Assembly: GCA_022559985.1 (NCBI GenBank)
Contig: JAFJTR010000097.1
Coordinates: 42,211 to 106,210 of the forward strand
Direction: 5' to 3'
Source of the DNA: Parastagonospora avenae f. sp. tritici 18332-5
Taxonomy: Eukaryota > Ascomycota > Dothideomycetes > Pleosporales > Phaeosphaeriaceae
DNA length: 64,000 nt
The translations under genes and the position numbers were made by a program. The first letter of the stretch is position 1, and the number at the start of each line of letters is the position of its first letter. Below are positions 31,100 to 39,742 of this stretch, piece by piece. Under the pieces are notes generated by a model. That model was not told the origin of the DNA and ran no database searches. It worked only from the letters and a program-made list of their open reading frames with translations.

Positions 31100-33652
31100 A
31101 TGACGCAGACAGGAAAATGCGATACTTGTCGCCAAAGAAAAGTTAAGGTACATATTCACACGACTCTCATGGAATGCCGCCCATCCTTGCACCACTTAAC
31201 CAGTCATTTCTTGAGTACGATCTGATTTCTTTTGCAGTGCGATGAAGACAAGCCGAAGTGTGGTGCATGCCGTAAGAAGGACCGGCCATGCTCCTACTCC
31301 TACGGCAAGGCCTCAGCTTTCGTGGTCGAAGATCCGAACCAATTAACAAAGCACGGAAAGGCCAAGGTCGCACCCGTCGTTTATACACTTGAAGATGCCG
31401 AGGAGATCACACCTTCTTCTACATCAACACCATCCAATCTGCACGTCACGACCGAAAGAAACGCAGGAAACGGCCAAGGGTTCTTCCAAACACTTGCGCC
31501 TTTGTCAAAAAGAAAAGCTGCATTATCAAGGAAGGCCGCGGCCCAACAGCGAAGAAAACTGGAGCTCTATATACAGCACCTTCAGGCTGAAGCTGCTCTA
31601 TCGACCATCAGACCGTCATGTCCTGAGACCACGCTAATAGCTCGATACATTAATATGGTTGGACCGGAGAACGTAGACTACCAGCCGTTGTCTATCCTAG
31701 GAACATGGATACAATCTATCCCGTCTCGAATCGGCTCCAACAGGATGATGGATCTTGCAGTAGAATTTTTCGTCAACAGCTTCGATGTGTACTGGCATGA
31801 TACGCACTCGAAGCGCAGCCTGGCAATTGCAAGCAAGGAGAAGGCACTGAAAGAGCTACAGCTTTTCGTCTTTAATGCAAACAATCGACCCACTTACGAT
31901 GTTCTACTGGCAACGAAGATGCACTACGCCGCAGAAGTACGTCCACAAACTTCAGACTAGGGGCGCAGTCACTAACGGAAACAGGCAATGCTTGGTCTTG
32001 ACTCCATGTACCACGCCATACATGCTTTTGGGCTTGCAGAATTGCTCAAATCTGGTGTGATTACGAATGTCGATGATGAGCACTATTGGAATTTGATTGA
32101 CAACACCTACATTGACGATGTAAGTCGAAGTAACAGAACAAGACCTCAAGTGCATAGCTCATTCACCTAGGTCAACGAAGCCATGCTCGGTGGACGTACT
32201 TCTGTGTACGACAACGAATTTTACCTGTCCACGACATATCCACCTCCTTTGTCTTCACACCAGATTACGCTGTCCGCAGCACAGAGAGCATCTATGGTGA
32301 TCATGCATATCTTCGTTCAGTGTCCTCGCTTCAATTGTATGGTAAGACACGCAATAGCAAACCAAGACGACACTGCAGCACTTGTGGCGGCTATCACACT
32401 AGCTGAATCGCTTTGGCAACTTGACGTCCCTGCTCAGGTTGCGCCGCTGCTGAGTGAAGCTGCGGCTCTTTCTCCCCGGCCTGTCCATGGTCTTTCCGAT
32501 ATACTAGTCAACTCTTTGCGGTTCTCCTCCGTCCAGAGCATGATCCTCTGCACTCGATATTGGATGCTGGTCTGCATTCTCGGAGGTCTCATTGATACTC
32601 TATACAGATATTTTCCGGCCGAAACAGAGTTGTCAATGCTACCGGATCGATATACGTTGCACAAATTGGAGACGGAAGCAGCCACGAAACTTGCAATGTC
32701 TATCCCGTGGGCCGACTCGCTGTCACAAAAGCTACCGCTAGTGCCTCTGCGCTTACATACGCCATTGCAAATATCTATCGGACCATGGCATCGTACAATA
32801 CAGCGACTCGACGCGTTTCGTGCATCTAATCAGGATCTGGACGCAGAAACCATTGACGAAATGAGCAGCACAATCAGTCATGCACAGCGCATGAAGACTT
32901 GGATTATCCATGAATGCAATCAGATTCATGAAAAATGGGACGTCAGCGTCGTATCTGAAGGTCCGCTTTTGGAAGCACTTAACACTATGGCCGGCGAGAA
33001 AATACCAGATTGGCTACCCGTGCGCGTGCGCTTCGAGGCGGAGGATGGCGATATGGTCCTGAAGTTGGAGTACGAGAATAAAGAGGGCTCATATAAAGAT
33101 AGCTTTCATATCGCCGAGGATCCGCCAAGACGGGCGTGGGACAGAAAGACGCTCGACTGGCTTAACAAATCAGGCTTCGCGATCAGTACTCCTAAGAAAG
33201 ATTTGCCACATCGAAGCGAAGCTCCCAAGAGTCACTGGTACAGAACTGAAAGGGAAGAAAGCATGGAGCTAAAAGATGCCGCAAATTTTATGCACGGCAC
33301 CGGCAGAAACTTGTGCTCGACCTCAGGATGGTGGCCGACTGACGATAATGCATCGACTGCACTCCTCGATAGCACACACAAAGCGTCTGCATTTTCGACC
33401 CTTCCGCCTCTGAGCAGCACCATCACTCAGGACGCAGCGGACCACGTCGATCGCCATCCCTGTTTGGCGTCGAGCTTCTGGCCGCAAATGTCAAACTCTA
33501 CGACGGTATCGCTTGGTGGCTCGCCGAAGAATCCATGCCTTTCGCCAGCGTGGTCCAGCCCGCTCTTCTCTGCATCGCCTGAGACCAGCACCAATGCAGA
33601 AAGAGATCGTTTCTCACCGGCGTGTCCTGACACCGAGAGCTCCTCTTCTTAG
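31100..33652 (+). CDS. Zn2Cys6 fungal transcription factor, four exons
   Basis: A DNA-binding regulator of the Gal4 type. Exons 31100-31147, 31238-31936, 31985-32119 and 32171-33652 total 2364 nt, 787 residues. The binuclear zinc cluster is complete across the first intron: CDTCRQRKVK (Cys7, Cys10) joins CDEDKPKCGACRKKDRPC (Cys17, 24, 27, 34), giving C-x2-C-x6-C-x6-C-x2-C-x6-C. A basic stretch (SKRKAALSRKAAAQQRRK) follows near residue 105. The middle region, from ENVDYQPLSILGTWIQSIPS to about residue 500, has the helical look of the Fungal_trans_2-type domain. The C terminus is Ser/Thr/Pro-rich and disordered. The first intron falls exactly between Lys16 and Cys17, a common position in this family. 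The target genes are unknown; the adjacent dioxygenase is a candidate. Confidence 0.9.
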
Positions 33653-33812
33653 TCACACGCATAAGAATGATCGAAAGCACGTGTCACTTTGGCAGTTGAG
33701 AATTGTGTTAGATTGTAGAACATCTAAATTCGCTCTAATCTCCTGATCCCCATGAGATACTTTGGCAGTGCTTATCCTTGAAAGGCAAGCTGCTCAGATC
33801 CCGTTACCCTCC

Positions 33813-34010
33813 TTAAAGACCATACGAGTCTGGATACTCCTGCCAAGTGCCCTCAATCGGCTGTGTTTGGCAATGTTGGCATCGTAGCTTGTGTTGCCAC
33901 AGCGGGTAGGTCGATCGCTGAAGGCCGCGCACAGTACTTGAATGGCCGCAGTGGAAGCATTTGTAGACCGCAGTAACGGTGCCGCTGGAATATGCCGTGT
34001 TATCAGACAT
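33813..34010 (-). CDS. Small zinc-ribbon-like protein, 65 residues
   Basis: A short frame starting MSDNTAYSSGTVTAVYKC. It has two CxxC knuckles, CFHCG near residue 18 and CQHCQ near residue 46, spaced like a small zinc ribbon, with an aromatic-rich middle (STYPLWQHKLRC) and an acidic, Tyr-rich end. The four cysteines argue for a folded metal-binding peptide rather than a chance frame, but I cannot name a family. The same frame stays open upstream to 34289 without zinc motifs; I prefer the ATG at 34010 because the upstream part has no protein-like features. It sits between the 3' ends of the Zn2Cys6 gene and the esterase pseudogene. Confidence 0.45.
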   Translation of the reverse strand: MSDNTAYSSGTVTAVYKCFHCGHSSTVRGLQRSTYPLWQHKLRCQHCQTQPIEGTWQEYPDSYGL

Positions 34011-34313
34011 CCTCCTTATTGCTCGGTGTTGTCGTTGAATTAGTCGAGTTGGTGTGCCGTTGATTAGTGTCGTGCGTGTATACACTGTAGTGATACGTCG
34101 TAGTCGAGAGCGTGCAAGGAGACAAGAGGAAGCATATGCACGCGCTAACGAGATGCTTTTATACCCGATTAAGCTGCACTGGCGGAGATGACCTGTGCGT
34201 AAGTGAAAGACAGTACCTCTGTCATTACCTGCGAATAGCTGATTCGACGTCAGTGCCAGATTATATGATATACAATATGAAGTCCCCATGGTAAATCGTC
34301 ATGAGCGCCTCGT
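34011..34313. other. Short intergenic stretch between the zinc-ribbon gene and the esterase pseudogene
   Basis: Probable promoter of the small zinc-ribbon gene. Nothing further is recognised. Confidence 0.4.
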
Positions 34314-35334
34314 TCATCGAAGTATCCACTCGATACCTGCCAACGTGTCTTGCTCCCACTCTTGACTGACTGGTAAGTTAGGGCAAGTGGTCCAGAAACC
34401 ATGCGGTAAGCCCGAATACACCTTGTCTTTCACGTTCAGCCCCTGTTTTCTCAGTATGTCTGCGTACAGAATCGCTTCGTCGCGTTTTGGATCCTAGCCA
34501 CATATCGCAAAGTATGCCTTGTGCGCCACTCCTTCCACTCAGCCTCTTCGTGGAGCAAAGGCGAGTATCTGACATCGTCCTTTGCTGCTCCATACTTCTT
34601 CCAAAAGTAATCAATCGAAAACTTGGTTAATCCTGGAGCGTCGTCTATCTCGTCAACGGACAGTATGTAAGGCTTGAGATGCGTTGGGCGAACGTCTGGG
34701 TGGCACGACGATCCGGCCCAGAAGACCAATCCAGTTATCGGGGAAGAGTTTGGAGATGGAGGAGAATGATAGTAACGATGCGCCACGCCAACAGTGAAGT
34801 TTGCTCCAGCAGATGTACCGCCAACTAAGAAACCTTTCTTCAAGTCGGCACTGAGCTGCGGGTCGGCTTCCTTGGTACTTGCCCATCTCAGAACCTCCCA
34901 GCAATCTTCGAAGCCAGATGGAAAGGGATGCTCAGGCCCGAGTCGATATTCGATACTCAAGACACAAATGTTGGATCTTTTTGCAATAGCGCGGCAAGTC
35001 TTGTCATCAGTCTCCAGTCCACCGGTCACGAAACCTCCGCCATGTTGGTACACGAAAAGCGGCAGAACTGATGCATCTTTGCGGCTGTAGATGCGGATAG
35101 TATGCTGAGTTTAGACCGTAATTTCGAAGATATCAAAAGCTGGATCTGGAACGATCGGAAGACGCTCTCGAGTCACACGATTAATGCGCGTGTTTGGCGG
35201 CAAATTGTTAGGGAACTATTCATGGTCAGCGAGCACCTAGCCCAAGGCGGTATTCCGGAGCCGTTCCTGGGAGAGAGACCCACGTCTTTCCACTGAGGAT
35301 GCGGTATCGCGTACTTGCGATTTTCTTCAGCCAT
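34314..35334 (-). pseudogene. Decayed alpha/beta-hydrolase (hormone-sensitive-lipase-type esterase)
   Basis: The whole family-length chain can be followed from an ATG at 35334 (MAEENRKYAIPHPQW) to a natural stop at 34316-34314, but not in one frame. In-frame stops are TAG at 35218-35216, TAA at 35113-35111 and TAG at 34496-34494. There are two frame changes, one between about 35230 and 35300 and one near 34530. Family marks remain readable: YQHGGGFVTGG (the HGGG oxyanion motif), SIEYRLGPEHPFPSGFEDC, the GTSAG nucleophile motif, GLVFWAGSSCHPDVR, DPKRDEAILYADILRKQG (acid Asp) and GLPHGFW (catalytic His). This is the alpha/beta-hydrolase-3 family. The longest surviving frame, 35053-34451, would give a truncated protein without Asp and His. 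The nonsense codons could come from CAA/CAG by C-to-T changes, but this is not certain. It is divergent from the siderophore-type transporter. Confidence 0.88.
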
Positions 35335-35933
35335 ATTTCGTATATCCCTGCTACTACCGTCCTTTGTGCTGGCGTTTTTTCACGACAGATTCTGCTACCT
35401 CGTGTGGCTCTCCAGGAGATGAGTATGTGGGGCCAATTGGTGGGTGGCGTGAACGTGGGAACTCAATCCCTCCAACCCTGCAACAACTCAAGAACGCTGC
35501 AGCCACCTCGCCATTTATTATATACTTTGACCCAGGAATCATGCCTAGCCCACGGAAAACACTCCGAGGTCGGAAATCTGATAAGATGAAATCACGACAT
35601 TACCAGTAATGCCTACTCGTGTAAGTGGGGTGATCGACAGCCAAGCGGAGAATTTGATCTAATCTTATCTTGATCAGGACAGGGCTGCTTGCCTGACGAT
35701 GAAGTCTCGGTATCCGGAGCGATTGAAGCTAGTATCCAAATTTACAGGGAATATGATAGGCGCAAAGGTGTACTGTTATGTTTGAAAGAGGATACAGGTT
35801 GCCGAAACGCCGGGTGTCGATATTTCTGCGACCCTCTTGTAAGCCTTCATGTACTTGTTCTCTTCAATCTCGTAGACTTCGTGTTGTTTACATCGACTGT
35901 GTGCCTGCTCAGGGCAGTGTTTATTTTCCCGAT
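35335..35933. other. Divergent region between the esterase pseudogene and the transporter
   Basis: 600 bases that should hold the transporter promoter. The transporter frame remains open upstream to 35778, but that stretch has no membrane or family features, so it is treated as leader. A GTAAGC...GTAG pair near 35839-35874 could be a very short leader intron, weakly supported. Confidence 0.5.
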
Positions 35934-37847
35934 ATGGATTCAAAAGACATCTCTGCTCCACCGCCTACGGATGCACACACCTTTACACCATCCATCGACC
36001 AGAACAAAGCTAACGCGATCGTTCAAAGCAAGGATGACTTCGAGAACGACCCTCAAAAGCCCCCAATCGAATCGGAAACCCCTGGTGTGAAGAAAGTCGA
36101 ACGCTTCAGCCATGTCCTCTACCACTCCGGCAAAAGTGGGCGCACGCTGCTCTTCATCCTGGCTGCGTCTATTGGCCTGACTATGTTTGGTTATGCTCTT
36201 GATCAAGGTATCACCTCACAGTTCACAGTCATAGCAGCATCTGCTTTCTCGCACCACGCAGAGATTGGAGCAGTCAACACTGCTTCCAGCATCATCCGGG
36301 CCATATCGAAACCATTCATCGGCAAGCTGAGCGACATCACTAGTCGACCGACAACATACGTTGTCGTACTTGTCTTCTACGTGATTGGCTTTGTCATTGC
36401 AGCAACCTGTAAAAGCATCGGCGCCTATATCATCGGCATATCGTTCACTGCCTTTGGCAAATCTGGTCTCGACCTCTTGAGCGACATCATCGTTGCTGAT
36501 CTGACACCACTGGAGTGGCGCGCTTTCTGGTCTTCGATGCTCAGTGCTCCATTTATCATCACTGTCTTCATCAACGGCTTCATCGCGGACGCCATGATTC
36601 CGGATCATTGGCGTTGGGGATTGGGTATGTTTGCCATCATGATGCCAGTTCTTTTGATACCGGCAATTTTTACCCTGTATGGTATTCAGAGAAAAGCGGA
36701 TAAGCTGGGCGCCATATCTTTCGGCGAAGCTGGCATGGCACGCAGGGAAGGCATCAAGATTCGCACCGGAAAGGACTATCTCAACCTCGCATACCGCGGC
36801 ATCATTGATATCGACTTTGTTGGTCTGATACTGCTTGGCTTCGGTTTCTCGCTCGTGTTGTTGTCGTTCAACCTTACGAAGACTGCCAATGGAGGATGGA
36901 GAAACCCCAGTATGATCGCAATGATCGTCACCGGCTTCGTGATGCTTGGATTCTTCGCCGCTTTCGAAGTCTTTGTCGCACCGAAACCAATCATGACCCG
37001 GCGCATCTTTCGCAACCGAGCATTTATCTGTGCATTGCTCGTCAATGTGTTCAACCAAATGGCGAGTGCAACAAGAAACAATTATTTCTCGTCGTACATT
37101 TACATCATCAAAGAATGGTCGAACTACTCCTGGAACACATTCCTCAACACCACAACACTCGTGCTTTGCATCTTCGGTCTACTCGGCGGCCTCATTCATC
37201 GCTACAGCCATCGCTACAAGTCACTCATGGTGCTTGGCGCCGTACTCAAGCTCATTGGCACCTGCATCCAGATGACGGGTGATTTAAGAAGTACAAAGTC
37301 TACCGCTGCTCTCGTAATGTCGCAACTCCTCCTGGGTTGCGGTGCGTTCACCGTCATTGGTGCACGAGTTGGAGCTCAAGCCTCTGTGCCACACGAGGAT
37401 CTATCATCCGCAATCGCCATCACATCCTTGTGGAGTACGCTTGCGTCTTCAGTAGGCTCTACGATTGCAGCATCGATCTGGACAGAGCACATGCTTCCGT
37501 ATATGCGCGAAGAGATGCCTAGCGTCCCAGAGAAGACCATCCAGACAATTTACGGAAGCATTAAGACGTTGCGTACCAAGTATGACTGGCAAGACCCAAT
37601 ACGCCAGGGTGCTGTGCGTGCCTACACACATGTGAACGGCATCATATTCATCACTGCCATCGTTCTCAACATCTTCCCTGTCATACTCTCGATCTGCATG
37701 CCGGACTACTATCTCGGGAAACAACAGAATGCGGTTACAAATACGGGTGTTGATGGAATGCCCGTGCAGGTTGAAGGACGTCGGGATGAGACGAAGCAAC
37801 CCGGTATCTTCGCCAAAGTGAAGAGATTTTACAGGAGAGAGACATAA
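35934..37847 (+). CDS. Siderophore-iron transporter, MFS (ARN/SIT family)
   Basis: Proton-coupled uptake of ferric siderophores at the plasma membrane or endosomes. From the ATG at 35934 the protein has 637 residues in one exon, the usual size of this family with about 14 membrane segments. A hydrophilic N terminus of about 65 residues leads to TLLFILAASIGLTMFGYALD, the first membrane span. Other landmarks are GKLSDITSRPTTYVVVLVFY in the loop between spans 2 and 3, LLSDIIVADLTPLEWRAFWS, and NNYFSSYIYIIKEWSNYSWN, which is typical of the Arn/Sit/Mir branch. A charged C-terminal tail follows CMPDYYLG. The start at 35934 (MDSKDIS) is preferred to 35778 because the upstream extension is Cys/Arg-rich and unlike the family. 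Expression in this family is usually controlled by iron via a GATA repressor; no sites were assessed. Confidence 0.9.
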   Translation: MDSKDISAPPPTDAHTFTPSIDQNKANAIVQSKDDFENDPQKPPIESETPGVKKVERFSHVLYHSGKSGRTLLFILAASIGLTMFGYALDQGITSQFTVIAASAFSHHAEIGAVNTASSIIRAISKPFIGKLSDITSRPTTYVVVLVFYVIGFVIAATCKSIGAYIIGISFTAFGKSGLDLLSDIIVADLTPLEWRAFWSSMLSAPFIITVFINGFIADAMIPDHWRWGLGMFAIMMPVLLIPAIFTLYGIQRKADKLGAISFGEAGMARREGIKIRTGKDYLNLAYRGIIDIDFVGLILLGFGFSLVLLSFNLTKTANGGWRNPSMIAMIVTGFVMLGFFAAFEVFVAPKPIMTRRIFRNRAFICALLVNVFNQMASATRNNYFSSYIYIIKEWSNYSWNTFLNTTTLVLCIFGLLGGLIHRYSHRYKSLMVLGAVLKLIGTCIQMTGDLRSTKSTAALVMSQLLLGCGAFTVIGARVGAQASVPHEDLSSAIAITSLWSTLASSVGSTIAASIWTEHMLPYMREEMPSVPEKTIQTIYGSIKTLRTKYDWQDPIRQGAVRAYTHVNGIIFITAIVLNIFPVILSICMPDYYLGKQQNAVTNTGVDGMPVQVEGRRDETKQPGIFAKVKRFYRRET

Positions 37848-38293
37848 GTTATGGGCATCAGACCAAATCAGTGTGAACGGTGGTATGTTGATACATCACC
37901 CTGCCTACTTTCGTGTCTTCAGTAATGGGCGAGAGCAGGATGATACACAGAGGAGGTCCTACAGGTGTCTCTATTGACCAGACAAGCTCCATGCTAGATG
38001 CGAGCCTGGAATGCTTTGATAGGTCATATTATTAGCACCTTATAAAGCGAAATGCAGGTAGCGAAGTTATACATTAATAGTAATTATTAATGTGCAGGTG
38101 ATATTAACATGTATTGTATTAAGATCTAAGTGTTTCTTAGCGCTAAAATTTAGTGTGCTAGTGTAGGTGAAGGATAGTCAAGGGGTCATGGTAGAAGAAG
38201 TCAAATTGTCATGAATTATTACATTTCTCTATGTATTTCGCCCTTTTTTAGGAGCAAGTAGTGCCTTTGCAGATACTATGTACAGGCGGTGCT
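37848..38293. other. AT-rich stretch downstream of the transporter
   Basis: About 38030-38250 is strongly AT-rich, like the mutated transposon at the right end of the window. It holds a hairpin with 9-bp arms at 38071-38079 and 38085-38093 (ACATTAATA / TATTAATGT). It may be a relic of a mutated repeat or just 3' flank; no protein is readable. Confidence 0.4.
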
Positions 38294-39742
38294 TTAGGCC
38301 TTGTTAAGGCTCATCAGCAGCTCTGCAGCGCTCACGATCTCCTCATCTGCCTCCTCATGAGGCGCCTTGCGCTTCTTACCCTTTGCCTCTGCCTCCTTCG
38401 CCTCCTTCGCCTCCGCCCTACCAGTCTTGACCCACTGGTTTCGATCCCCATTTGACTTGTTGTTCACCACGCTGCTGTGATGAAGTTTGTGCGGGGCGCC
38501 AATGACTGTCCACACCTTCTCTTGCTTCTATCTCAGAATTAGCCTTGTTTCTAAGGCGAAATAGCGCTTAACACACCATAAGAGACACAGCGACAGACTT
38601 GCTTAGCTTTTGTTATATGTCAGTGTTATATCAATGTTAAGAGTAATCGTTAGAAATACCTTCAGAACGCGACAGATCATGCCAATGCGCTCCTCGAACG
38701 TCCAGTTCTCCGTCTGGCTAATCTGCTTAAGAATGTCGACGTCAGTGATAGGCGTACTGAAGCCCCAGTTGTGTATAGTCTTGACCTTGTTCTATGTCAA
38801 GTCAGCACGAGGTCTTCATTATCATGCCATGCAGTGTTTGGCTTACGAGGATGTCCCACGCGCAGCGCTCGACCGTCCATGGCTTGTAGAAGACGGTAGA
38901 ACCTGGAGTGAAGCGCTTGCGATAAGCGTTGTCGGGAGTATCTAAGGCTCCACCGAGGTCCATGAAAGCATCGAACAGGCGGCGGACAACTTCCCGGTCT
39001 TCGTCTGCGGTTTTGGGGAGGGTGTCGTCGTTACGGGGCGACTGCCAGGACCCCATCGTCATGGCTGCGGTAGCACTATAGATACTATGAAAGTAGAGGC
39101 CGTCGGGGTTCGGAGTATAGAGCCTGTCAAGAACCTGCGCGCCTTTGGACCGCCCGAGCTTGATGACTTGTGGCATGGCAGGACCTTGAAGCGCCGCAAC
39201 AGGAACGGGCGAAACGGGCACAGACGTTGAAGATGCGGTATACTCAGGTGTAATAGCCTGGGTAGCTGAAGCTGACTCGCCTGTGGGAGTAGTTTTGACC
39301 ATGGGCACGGACATGTTGAGGGCGGTTTCACTATCAGCCGCGGCGAGAAAGGCTAGGGACTTAGGCTTGTCGGGTGCACCAGTCTGCGCAGTCGGCTCGC
39401 ACGGAGGAGTATCGACGACAGTTGAAGACATCGGCGCAGTTGGTTCTTCGATGGCGGTTGAAGTCGTTGGTGGGGTGAATTGGAGGGAACAGCTTGCGTG
39501 AAAAAAGACCTGTTGCTCTGTGGCGTTAGCGTTGTTTTCACAACATCACCAGGACACTGTCTTACCCGCAGGTCAAAGAAGCGGATATGATGCAGCCAGT
39601 TATTTACTTGTTGGTTTATCGCATCAGAGAAGCGTATGGTATGTCCTTGAGGAGTGAAAGCTATATATGTAGAGACTGGCGTCAACCTCAGCCAGAACGG
39701 TGAAGGGCGCTCCTTAAAGGGCAAGCTGCGATTGAAGGACAA
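38294..39742 (-). CDS. Fungal protein of unknown function, five exons
   Basis: Exons on the minus strand: 39742-39566, 39509-38847, 38791-38660, 38606-38577 and 38527-38294, total 1236 nt, 411 residues, with all phases matching. The fourth exon is only 30 nt (LSKSVAVSLM). The product starts MSFNRSLPFKERPSPFWLRL, has a Ser/Thr/Pro-rich middle, then a compact conserved-looking part: TVFYKPWTVERCAWDILNKV, HNWGFSTPITDVDILKQISQ and NWTFEERIGMICRVLK. It ends in a basic, coiled, Ala/Lys/Glu-rich tail (EAKEAEAKGKKRKAP) that could be nuclear. I do not recognise a named domain. The clean intron phases and GCTAAC/GCTGAC branch sites argue for a real gene. The C terminus reaches into the AT-rich stretch beside the transporter. 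Confidence 0.75.

Noticed and set aside
35778..35933. Longer start for the siderophore transporter (extra 52 residues)
   Set aside because: The extension is Cys/Arg-rich, unlike the family N terminus, and lies in the probable leader.
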